This document shows positions 18,993-26,528 of a stretch of DNA of 38,385 bases, piece after piece. A program made the position numbers and the translations under genes. The notes below the pieces were generated by a model. That model was not told the DNA's origin, searched no databases, and worked only from the letters and a program-made list of their open reading frames with translations. The stretch lies in contig NZ_FNPJ01000024.1 in assembly GCF_900107265.1 (NCBI RefSeq), positions 1 through 38,385 of the forward strand, in the 5' to 3' direction. The stretch's first letter is position 1, and every line of letters begins with the position of its first letter. This DNA is from Nitrosomonas sp. Nm33. Lineage in GTDB: Bacteria; Pseudomonadota; Gammaproteobacteria; Burkholderiales; Nitrosomonadaceae.

Positions 18993-19123
18993 TCATTTCT
19001 CCCCAATGTTCTTCCGGTAATCCAGTCAGACCATTGCTGTGTATTTTTTTCTTTCTCCAGTTTTCTGGTCGAGGCGATACTAGGTTTCTGATAAAACATG
19101 ATTTGAGTTAAATTGTTAATTGG

Positions 19124-19315
19124 TTATTTGATTTTGCGAATAAGGTCAGCGTGATGGATGCGAATTTTTTCGCGACACTCGATTTGCATGACCTGGTCGT
19201 CATGAATCACGATCTCGACTGAGCCAAATTGAATACGGGCAATAGCTTGCAAGATCTCCTGCTTGATCTCTTGTGAAATCGATTGACTGTTTTGTGGTGT
19301 CGTGCTGTTTATCAT
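19124..19315 (-). CDS. YezD/DUF2292 family small protein (OscA-like)
   Basis: A 63-residue product from the ATG at 19315; a TTG at 19360 would add an atypical extension. The core IQFGSVEIVIHDDQVMQIEC, then REKIR, is the hallmark of DUF2292. Members include OscA of Pseudomonas, encoded beside sbp and linked to sulfur starvation and organosulfur use. Here it is likewise the first gene of a sulfate uptake cluster, transcribed toward the porin and sbp. The molecular function is unknown. The ribosome-binding site is weak. Confidence 0.75.
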   Translation of the reverse strand: MINSTTPQNSQSISQEIKQEILQAIARIQFGSVEIVIHDDQVMQIECREKIRIHHADLIRKIK

Positions 19316-19409
19316 TGCGTTGAAATAGTGTATTGATCCTATGGATACGAACTTTACCAATCATTCTTTATGCATAGAAATAATATTATTTCATTTGCTT
19401 ATCATAATT

Positions 19410-19762
19410 ATGTATATAGAAAAATAAAGATTAATGTTACCGCGCTGATTAATCACAATAACTTGAAGCCTTGGTAATTTTTATGGCGCTCGGTTAGCAG
19501 CAGAAGGGCAATATATTCAATGAATGTTCAATAAGTAACTACTGGGAAGTTGCCTATTGGCAACATTTGGTGTCGAAATTATTTACACCATTATGTATAT
19601 AGGACGATAAGGGTTAATGTAACTGATTAATTAATCACAATAACTTGAAGCCTTGGTAATTTTTATGGCACTCAATTAGCAGCAGAAGGGGCAATATGTT
19701 CAATGAATTACTGTTGAAAAGTTGCTTATCAACGACATTTAGTGTCGGAATTATTTACGCTG
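19410..19762 (+). repeat. Two imperfect direct repeats of about 180 bp
   Basis: Unit 1 (19410-19592) and unit 2 (19593-about 19762) both begin ATGTATATAG. Both contain ATTAATCACAATAACTTGAA followed by GCCTTGGTAATTTTTATGG, then TTAGCAGCAGAAGGG, and end near GTGTCGAAATTATTTAC or GTGTCGGAATTATTTAC. The offset is 183 bases. A partial third start (GAATATATAGATA) follows unit 2. They lie upstream of the YezD-like gene. Confidence 0.8.
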
Positions 19763-20070
19763 AATATATAGATATTCATAATTTTATTATTTCTATTCGA
19801 TTTCAATTACTTAATCTTGATGAAGAAAACTGCCTCAAAGAAATATTGGCAAGATACCACTCATTCCCCATTCAAAGCCGCCTGAAAGATAAAGAAAGCC
19901 TTTATCAGCAAGTAAAAAAAATCTTTAGCAGCAGTCGAGAATTTTTCCATTGCACAAATCGAAAAATCGATAGCCATCTAATTTTCTTTTATAAATTAAA
20001 TTTTTACTATTCTTATTTTATTTCAATTACTTATTCTTGTTTAAAGAAAATCGCCTCAAAAAGGTATTAG
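19696..20070 (+). CDS. Hypothetical 124-residue protein, doubtful
   Basis: An open frame preceded by AGAAGGGG and starting MFNELLLKSCLS. It is rich in Ile, Phe, Tyr, Ser and Lys, with no recognised motif. The first part lies in the second 180-bp repeat, whose sister copy has ATA in place of the ATG and no open frame. The end lies within another duplicated segment. These points make a functional gene unlikely; it may be the remains of one. Confidence 0.25.
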   Translation: MFNELLLKSCLSTTFSVGIIYAEYIDIHNFIISIRFQLLNLDEENCLKEILARYHSFPIQSRLKDKESLYQQVKKIFSSSREFFHCTNRKIDSHLIFFYKLNFYYSYFISITYSCLKKIASKRY

Positions 20071-20210
20071 CAAGACGCCATTCATCCCTTATTCAAAGCT
20101 GTTCAAAGCTGTCTGAAAGCCAAAGAAAACCTTGATCAGTCTGTAAAGAAAATTTTTACCAGTTGTCGAGAATCTTTACATCGCGTAAATCGAAAAATCA
20201 ATATCTGTAT
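19801..20210 (+). repeat. Second pair of imperfect direct repeats, about 200 bp
   Basis: Unit 1 (19801-20020) and unit 2 (20021-about 20210) both start TTTCAATTACTTA. Both then show a related order: GAAAA(C/T)(T/C)GCCTCAAA, CATTC, ATTCAAAGC, CTGAAAG, AAAGAAA, GATCAG or TATCAGCA, TCGAGAAT, and finally AAATCGAAAAATC. They are clearly homologous but diverged. The repeat resembles a decayed duplicated coding segment (E-x-L-A-R-x-H-S). Confidence 0.75.
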
Positions 20211-20469
20211 AACCACATGTTTTATATATCAAAAAAATTATGGCATAGAATGTGCTTTATATGAAGCTAAAGGGAGCTTAGCTCCAATTGAGTTCGTAGG
20301 CACGGCACTAGTGGGGTCGGGGGGATTGCAACCTTGATGTCCTAATTCATGGGAGCTATGGGATCTATCCTCGAAAGACGCACTTTTAGCCAACGAGTAG
20401 CAGGATGGTAAAGCAATGTTGATTGGCCAGATCAACATTTATTTAAACGAAAGGAAATGATGTAAACGA
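20211..20469. other. Leader region before the multicopper oxidase array
   Basis: About 260 bases without a gene. A small palindrome GGAGCTTAGCTCC lies near 20272-20284. The promoter of the first oxidase gene probably lies here, but no clear -35/-10 pair was assigned. Confidence 0.4.
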
Positions 20470-21693
20470 ATGGGGATCAATATGCAACTAATAATAATAC
20501 TAATAAATGTTTTTCGCAGTTTGGTGGCTTTTATTATCAATGATATTTTTGCAAGTCCTTCCGTAAGGCTGGTTCGCCGAAGATTGAACAAAGTGCAGAG
20601 GCAGTGGAGCGTTACGGATGTTTTTTTTCTCTGCTTGATAGCAGCAATCCTGAATGGCACCCAGGCAGCACGTGCAAGTGGCGGATTCGATATTTCGACT
20701 GGAGCGGGACCGAGCCCGCTTTTTGGTGCAACACCATTTTCGCAAAAAATGCTGTTGCTTGAGGAGATGAATTCACTGCCAATGAACAAGTGTTCGGGCT
20801 GCACTTCAACCTTACCACAACCGAGTGATACCGGGAGTTCACCGGGTAGTGCGGCGCTCGATGTGTTTCTGAAGGGGCCGATTTATCCCTTTCCCACGGA
20901 GCAAGCAAACATAGTGCTACCGAATCCGTGGCAGGATTTGATTGAGACCCATACCGGGCCGCTCAGTTTTACTTCAATTGAAGGGCGCCCGGCCGGGGAA
21001 TTTTACGCGCATCAACGCTGGAATGAGTTCCAACCGGAGAGATACATTCAAACAGCGCAGGCCGGCGCACGCAAAAATACGGGACTTCGTAACAAGGGGC
21101 AGAGACATGAGTGGAGCAAAGGCGAATTCGCGCCAGGTGGTTTGTACCATAACACCACGGGTTATGCTGGCTTTGAAGGGAGCACTGCGGGTATCGAGGT
21201 ACGTTTTTATCCCAAAATGCCTGTGCAGCATCCCAACTCGGTGTGGACATTCGACGGGACATTTCCACCGAAGCTAATCATGGTGCGCTATGGGGAACCC
21301 ATCTTATTCCGCCATTACAACGCACTGCCGATCGATGAGAGCGCGAACAACTGTTTCGGCAGACATACCATTACGACGCACGAGCATAATGGCCACAATC
21401 CAGCTGAGAGCGATGGCTTCGCTAATGCCTACTTCTACCTAGGGCAATTCTATGACTATCGCTGGCCTATGATCCTTGCTGGGCACGATACCATCAATGC
21501 GGACAAATCAGATCCCAAAGCGGGTACTCCCGATGGGAACGGTGGCATCATGCGCATTCGCGGAGACTATCGCGAAACCATGAGCACGCATTGGTTCCAT
21601 GACCATATGCACGATTTCACTGAAGCAGATAGAGTCGGTTTGGAAGAGGGAAACAACGGGAATAACAGTTTGAAGGGAGGAAAAAAGAAATGA
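20470..21693 (+). pseudogene. Multicopper oxidase copy 1, internally deleted (domain 1 only)
   Basis: The frame is open for 407 residues and matches the other copies up to the second copper motif: CxxC in NKCSGCTSTLPQ, then TTHEHNGHNPAESDG, then STHWFHDHMHDF. Directly after HDF the sequence jumps to the C-terminal tail of the family (ADRVGLEEGNNGNNSLKGGKKK). The deletion removes domains 2 and 3, including the HPIHVH and HCHNTTH motifs. The type 1 copper site and half of the trinuclear ligands are thus missing, and oxidase activity is not expected. The frame is kept, and the stop overlaps the next gene's ATG (ATGA). It may now serve mainly as a leader for translation of that gene. A domain-1 product could also still be exported. 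Confidence 0.75.
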
Positions 21694-22697
21694 TAAAAGA
21701 TTGTTTCTCAAGACTAAGCAGATCAAGCCTTTCAGTCAAGCGCCTACTCTTTGGAATTGCACTGACTCTGGGAAGCAGCTTTACGCTGGGCGCTCCCCAG
21801 GGTTCGCCGTGGGGAGCAGATTATTTTCCTAATATTAATCTTGTCAATCAAGATGGGAAAAATGTCCATTTCTACAATGACCTCATCAAGGATAAGGTAG
21901 TTGTAATCAATTTCATTTTTACTAACTGCAAACTTTCCTGTTCGCTGGAAACAGCGCGGTTGCGGCACTTGCAAACGCTTCTTGGTGATCGTGTGGGGCG
22001 TGATGTGTTTATCTATTCCATTACGATTGATCCGGCAAATGACACTCCCGCAGTGCTCAAGCAGTATGCAGAGAAGTTTGGTGTTGGCCCCGGTTGGCAA
22101 TTTTTTACTGGCAAAGAAGCAGATATTACGCTCTTGCGCCGGAAGCTGGGGTTACTCAGTCCGCAAGATCCTGCAGATCAATTGGAGAATCATAATTTAA
22201 GCGTGCTGATTGGTAACGAGGCCACAGGACGCTGGACGAAACGCTCTCTAGGCGACAATCCTCAAGTGTTGGTCAATCTGATCGGCTATCAGATGCAGAA
22301 TAAGCGGATACCGCGTCAAGAGCAAAAAAGCTATGCCGCTGCGCGTGAGATCCGAGGATATTCGCCGCGGGGGGAATATCTTTTTAACACGCGCTGTAGT
22401 TCATGTCACACCATAGGCGCGGGCCATGGACTTGGTCCTGATCTGTTGCAAGTAACGTCACAGCGAGATCGCGACTGGTTGTTCCGCTGGATCAAGGAGC
22501 CGGATGTGGTCTTGGCTGAAAAAGATCCCATCGCGCTGGCGCTTTATCAGAAATTCAAGGAATTACCCATGCCGAATCTGCAGCTAAGTGACGGCGAGGT
22601 AGCAGCACTCATCGACTATCTGGAGAAGCAAAGCAGATTCATTACCAAGAGTAACGAATCGAAATGGCTTCTTATCAGCGGTGAGAAGAGAAAGTAG
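21690..22697 (+). CDS. SCO-type copper chaperone fused to cytochrome c, copy 1
   Basis: A 335-residue exported protein. After a signal segment (residues 17-34) comes a SCO1/SenC thioredoxin-fold domain with the copper-binding pair C80-KLS-C84 and His168 (ENHNLSVLIG). A C-terminal mono-haem cytochrome c follows, with CSSCH at 236-240 and the probable axial Met294 in ELPMPNLQLSD. SCO domains insert copper into cupredoxin-type centres. The fusion could metallate and exchange electrons with the neighbouring multicopper oxidases, which is an inference from context. Its ATG overlaps the stop of oxidase copy 1. It is highly similar to copy 2 at 25336. Confidence 0.88.
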   Translation: MIKDCFSRLSRSSLSVKRLLFGIALTLGSSFTLGAPQGSPWGADYFPNINLVNQDGKNVHFYNDLIKDKVVVINFIFTNCKLSCSLETARLRHLQTLLGDRVGRDVFIYSITIDPANDTPAVLKQYAEKFGVGPGWQFFTGKEADITLLRRKLGLLSPQDPADQLENHNLSVLIGNEATGRWTKRSLGDNPQVLVNLIGYQMQNKRIPRQEQKSYAAAREIRGYSPRGEYLFNTRCSSCHTIGAGHGLGPDLLQVTSQRDRDWLFRWIKEPDVVLAEKDPIALALYQKFKELPMPNLQLSDGEVAALIDYLEKQSRFITKSNESKWLLISGEKRK

Positions 22698-22710
22698 CAC
22701 CAATCTGTGC

Positions 22711-22734
22711 GGATGGCATGCAGTCTTGCCATCC
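22711..22734 (+). terminator. Hairpin after SCO-cytochrome copy 1
   Basis: GGATGGCA and TGCCATCC form a perfect 8-bp stem with an 8-base loop, 13 bases past the stop codon. There is no U-tract, so it could be a terminator, a pause or an mRNA-stabilising hairpin. A longer version follows SCO copy 2, and a remnant follows the decayed SCO copy at 32513. Confidence 0.5.
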
Positions 22735-22775
22735 GAATTCAGATGATCTGTTTCAGGAAGCAGTAGCAACATAAG

Positions 22776-22813
22776 TTAAGGCATTAAAGGCATTAAAGGC
22801 ATTAAAGGCATTT
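22776..22813 (+). repeat. 9-bp tandem repeat
   Basis: GCATTAAAG is repeated three times, with a partial fourth copy, from 22781, preceded by a partial unit TTAAG. It lies between the SCO-cytochrome gene and oxidase copy 2. It is absent from the equivalent position before copies 3 and 5. It is probably slippage-made. Confidence 0.8.
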
Positions 22814-22825
22814 AGTATTGATCCG

Positions 22826-22847
22826 GCCAGCTGGGATCTTAGCTGGC
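22826..22847 (+). promoter_or_regulatory. Conserved hairpin in the leader of oxidase copy 2
   Basis: GCCAGCT and AGCTGGC form a perfect 7-bp stem with an 8-base loop, about 60 bases before the start codon. Related sequences occupy the same position before copy 3 (26456-26481, weaker) and copy 5 (32611-32635, CCAGCC with GGCTGG). The role is unknown; it could be a protein site, mRNA structure or relic terminator. Confidence 0.5.
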
Positions 22848-22906
22848 TAGAGCAATGAAGCTGTAATTTTAAGTAGAAGTCATCACAACAACAAAAGGAG
22901 GTTACT

Positions 22907-25288
22907 ATGCAATCAATAAATTTGTCTGGTAGCTTGGAAACTTCTGCTATCAAATATCATTCAGCCACAAAGCCACAGTACCGACGATCAAGCAGGATGC
23001 AGAAACAAATGAAGGGCCTGGGGTTTTTTTTCCTCTGTCTAACTGCAGCAGTCCTGTATGGCACCTCATTAGCACACGCATCTGGCGGGTTCAATATTCC
23101 GACCGGAGCACCACCGAGCCCGCTCTTTGGTGCAAAGCCATTTTCGCAAAAAATGCTGCTGTTTGAGGAGATGAATTCATTGCCACTGAACAAGTGTTCG
23201 GATTGCGCCTCAACCTTGCCGCAGCCCAACGACACCCACAGCTCCCCGGATAGTATGGCGCTCGATACATTTTTGAAGGAACCGATTCATCCCTTTCCAA
23301 CGGAGCAAGCAAACATAGTGATGTCGAATCCGTGGCAGAGTGTGATTGAAACCCATACCGGGCCACTTAAATTTTCGGCAATCGAAGGGCGTCCCTCCGG
23401 GGAATATTACGCCCATCAACGCTGGGATGAGTTCCAACCGCAGGCATATGTTCAAACAGCGCAGGCCGGTGCACGCACAAACACGGGATTTCGTGACAAG
23501 GGGCAGAGACATGGCTGGAGCAATGGCGAATTCGCGCCAGGTGGTTTGTACCATAACACCACGGGTCGTGCTGGCTTTAAAGGGACGACAGCTGGCATCG
23601 AGCCACGTCTTCATCCCAAAATGCCTGTGCAGCAGCCTAATTCGCTGTGGACATTTGATGGGACATTCCCACCCAAGTTGGTTGTAGCACGTTATGGAGT
23701 TCCCTTCGTATTTCGCCATTACAACGCACTGCCGATCGATGAGAGCGCGAACAACGGCTTTGGCAGGCATACCATCTCAACGCACGAGCATAATGGCCAC
23801 AATCCAGCTGAGAGTGATGGCTATGCACATTCCTACTTCTACCCAGGGCAATTCTATGACTATCGCTGGCCTATGATCCTTGCTGGGCACGACACCATCA
23901 ATGCGGACAAATCGGATCCCAAAGCGGGTACTCCCGATGGGAACGGTGGCATCATGCGCATTCGCGGAGACTATCGTGAAACCATGAGTACACATTGGTT
24001 TCACGACCACATGCTCGATTTCACATCGCAGAATGTCTATAAAGGCAATGCTGCCATGATGAATTATTACAGTGCGCTCGACCGTGGCAACGAAGGGATG
24101 GATGATGGTGTCAACCTGCGTCTCCCGAGTGGCACCGCTCTGGATTGGGGGAATCGTGACTATGACGTCAATCTGGCGCTTGCCGACAAAGCGTGGGATC
24201 AGAACGGGCAGCTTTTCTTTAACATTTTTCAAACCGATGGTTTTCTCGGAGATCAGATGACGGTGAACTGGGCGTACAAACCTTATTTTGAAGTGCGTGC
24301 GCGCCGCTACCGTTTCCGCATCCTGAATGCCAGCGTGGCACGCTGGTTCCAGGTCGCGCTGGTGAATGCAGCCGGACAACCGGTGCCGTTCCATATGGTC
24401 GCCAATGATGGAAATTTGATGGAACATGCTGTCCGCTTCTCGGATGCTGTACTTCCATCACAAGGCATCGCGGAACGCTATGACATCGTTGTGGACTTCG
24501 GTCAATTCAAGCCCGGTGACAAACTCTATTTTGTCAACGTGCTGGAACATAAGGACGGCAAAGGTCCCAATAAGCAGATCCCGCTTGACCAGGTGGTATC
24601 AGGAAAATATAAGGGTGATCCGGTAGTTGGCAAGTTTCTCGAATTCCGGGTGAAAGCCTACGATGGCGTAGATCTGAGCATGAATCCTGCCGATTTTGAA
24701 CCAGGGAAGAAACAAATGATCCCGCTGCCGGGATTCTCTGCCGAAGAACTCGCAAATGCAAAACATCGCACGTTTGAATTCGGACGCGCGAATGGCTCAG
24801 ATGACAAACCATGGACCATTAAGACCGATGGTGGGCAAGGATATAACATGGATCCGCGCCGGTTGTCTGCTGCGCCTGACAAGGGCAGCGTTGAAATCTG
24901 GCACCTTAAGAACGGTGGAAATGGTTGGAGTCATCCAATACATGTGCATTTCGAGGAGGGTCAGATTCTCAAACGCGGTGGACAGACTCCTCCTGAATGG
25001 GAGAAATGGGCGCGTAAAGACGTGTATCGCATTGGTGATAGGATGCCAGACACGCTTGACAGTGTTGAATTTGCGATCCGTGTAAGAGAATTTGTGGGTA
25101 CATATATGGAGCATTGCCACAATACCACGCACGAAGACACGGCCATGCTGTTACGTTGGGATTCCCAGAATCCTGGCCAGGTCATTGCTATCCCCACGCC
25201 GATGCCGGACTGGGATGGTGTTGACTATGTAGAAACCAACGAAACAGATGTACCTTCTTTCAAGACCGGTGTTACTAACGTGAAATAG
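22907..25288 (+). CDS. Multicopper oxidase, copy 2
   Basis: A 793-residue exported laccase-type oxidase. All four copper motifs are present: HEH at 293-295 (STHEHNGH), HDH at 366-368 (HWFHDHM), HPIHVH at 676-681 and HCHNTTHEDTAM at 736-747. Type 1 copper should use His676, Cys737, His742 and Met747, and the other eight His the trinuclear site. It should thus oxidise a substrate in four one-electron steps and reduce oxygen to water. A cleavable signal precedes SLAHA. A 230-residue N-terminal region carries CSDC (97-100), conserved in all copies. AAAGGAGG lies just before the ATG. It is followed after 47 bases by SCO-cytochrome copy 2. The substrate is unknown; metal oxidation is one option. 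Confidence 0.92.
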   Translation: MQSINLSGSLETSAIKYHSATKPQYRRSSRMQKQMKGLGFFFLCLTAAVLYGTSLAHASGGFNIPTGAPPSPLFGAKPFSQKMLLFEEMNSLPLNKCSDCASTLPQPNDTHSSPDSMALDTFLKEPIHPFPTEQANIVMSNPWQSVIETHTGPLKFSAIEGRPSGEYYAHQRWDEFQPQAYVQTAQAGARTNTGFRDKGQRHGWSNGEFAPGGLYHNTTGRAGFKGTTAGIEPRLHPKMPVQQPNSLWTFDGTFPPKLVVARYGVPFVFRHYNALPIDESANNGFGRHTISTHEHNGHNPAESDGYAHSYFYPGQFYDYRWPMILAGHDTINADKSDPKAGTPDGNGGIMRIRGDYRETMSTHWFHDHMLDFTSQNVYKGNAAMMNYYSALDRGNEGMDDGVNLRLPSGTALDWGNRDYDVNLALADKAWDQNGQLFFNIFQTDGFLGDQMTVNWAYKPYFEVRARRYRFRILNASVARWFQVALVNAAGQPVPFHMVANDGNLMEHAVRFSDAVLPSQGIAERYDIVVDFGQFKPGDKLYFVNVLEHKDGKGPNKQIPLDQVVSGKYKGDPVVGKFLEFRVKAYDGVDLSMNPADFEPGKKQMIPLPGFSAEELANAKHRTFEFGRANGSDDKPWTIKTDGGQGYNMDPRRLSAAPDKGSVEIWHLKNGGNGWSHPIHVHFEEGQILKRGGQTPPEWEKWARKDVYRIGDRMPDTLDSVEFAIRVREFVGTYMEHCHNTTHEDTAMLLRWDSQNPGQVIAIPTPMPDWDGVDYVETNETDVPSFKTGVTNVK

Positions 25289-25335
25289 CAAGAAGCAGGG
25301 TTGATTGAAGAAGTAAGTAAGTAAAGGAGAAAGAA

Positions 25336-26310
25336 ATGATGAGAAAAAGTTTGGTAGGACTATTGAGGTTAAACCTTTTAGCCATTCTCTTCTTCATCGG
25401 AATAGCCCTGGCACTCGAGAGCGCCCCCACGCGGGGCGCTCCACCGGGTTCGCCGTGGGGGGCGGATTATTTTCCCAATATTAATCTTGTCAATCAGGAT
25501 GGAAAAAATGTCCGCTTCTATGATGACCTCATCAAGGGTAAGGTAGTTGTGATCAATTTCATCTTCACCAACTGCAAACTTTCCTGTTCGCTGGAAACAG
25601 CGCGGTTGCGGCACTTGCAAGCGCTCCTTGGTGATCGTGTGGGGAGTGATGTGTTTATCTACTCCATTACGATTGATCCGGCACATGACACTCCCGCAGT
25701 GCTCAAGGAGTATGCAGAGAAGTTTGGTGTTGCCCCTGGCTGGCAATTTCTTACTGGCAAAGAAGCAGATATTACGCTCTTGCGCCGGAAGCTGGGGTTA
25801 CTGGGTTCGCAAGATCCTGCAGATCAATTAGATAATCATAATCTGAGCGTGCTAGTTGGTAACGAGGCTACGGGGCGCTGGACAAAACGCTCTCTAGGCG
25901 ATAATTCTCAAGTGTTGGTCAGTCTGATCGGCTATCAGATGCAGAATAAGCGGATGCAGAGTCAAGAGCAGAAAAGCTATGCCGATGCGCGTGAGATCCA
26001 AGGGTTTTCGCGGGGGAATTATCTTTTTAATACGCGCTGTAGTTCATGTCACACCATAGGCGCGGGCGACGGACTTGGTCCTGATCTGTTGCAAGTAACA
26101 TCACAACGAGATCGCGACTGGTTATTCCGCTGGATCAAGGAGCCGGATGTAGTCTTGGCTGAAAAAGATCCCATCGCGCTGGCGCTTTATCAGAAGTTCA
26201 AGGAATTATCCATGCCGAATCTGCAACTAAGTGATATCGATGTAGCAGCACTCATCGATTATCTGGAGAAGCAAAGTAGATTAATTACCAGTAGTAACGA
26301 ATCGAAATAG
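25336..26310 (+). CDS. SCO-type copper chaperone fused to cytochrome c, copy 2
   Basis: A 324-residue paralogue of the gene at 21690. The signal segment is different (MMRKSLVGLLRLNLLAILFF); the SCO domain has C80-KLS-C84 and His168, and the cytochrome c has CSSCH at 235-239 with axial Met293 (ELSMPNLQLSD). It is almost identical to copy 1 from residue 36 onward, so the two N-termini differ in origin. A clear AAAGGAG site precedes the ATG. It forms a two-gene unit with oxidase copy 2 and is followed by a long hairpin. Confidence 0.9.
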   Translation: MMRKSLVGLLRLNLLAILFFIGIALALESAPTRGAPPGSPWGADYFPNINLVNQDGKNVRFYDDLIKGKVVVINFIFTNCKLSCSLETARLRHLQALLGDRVGSDVFIYSITIDPAHDTPAVLKEYAEKFGVAPGWQFLTGKEADITLLRRKLGLLGSQDPADQLDNHNLSVLVGNEATGRWTKRSLGDNSQVLVSLIGYQMQNKRMQSQEQKSYADAREIQGFSRGNYLFNTRCSSCHTIGAGDGLGPDLLQVTSQRDRDWLFRWIKEPDVVLAEKDPIALALYQKFKELSMPNLQLSDIDVAALIDYLEKQSRLITSSNESK

Positions 26311-26346
26311 CTTCTTATTAGCGGCAAGAAGAGGAAGTAGCAGTAA

Positions 26347-26384
26347 CCTGTCCGGATGGCATGCGGTCTTGCAATCCGGACAGG
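26347..26384 (+). terminator. Long hairpin after SCO-cytochrome copy 2
   Basis: CCTGTCCGGATGGCA pairs with TGCAATCCGGACAGG with one mismatch across an 8-base loop, 36 bases past the stop. No U-tract follows. This is the strongest structure in the array and probably ends or protects the upstream transcript. Confidence 0.6.
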
Positions 26385-26528
26385 TGATCCATTCCAGGAA
26401 GCAAATGTGCTTCTTCCTGTCAATAAGTAAGTATAAGGAGGTACTCAGTATAGATCCGGCCTGCAGAATTAGCTGGCTGGGCAATAACTATAAAGGAGTT
26501 ATTCAAACGGAAATAAAAGGAGGTTCCT

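Noticed and set aside
22776-22813. Possible CRISPR-like or iteron repeat
   Set aside because: The units are 9 bp with no spacers, only three to four copies, and found at one site; simple slippage is sufficient.
23210-25132. Long open frames on the opposite strand of the oxidase genes, recurring in several copies
   Set aside because: They recur only because the oxidase genes are homologous. They lack ribosome-binding sites and family motifs and follow the codon bias of the sense strand.
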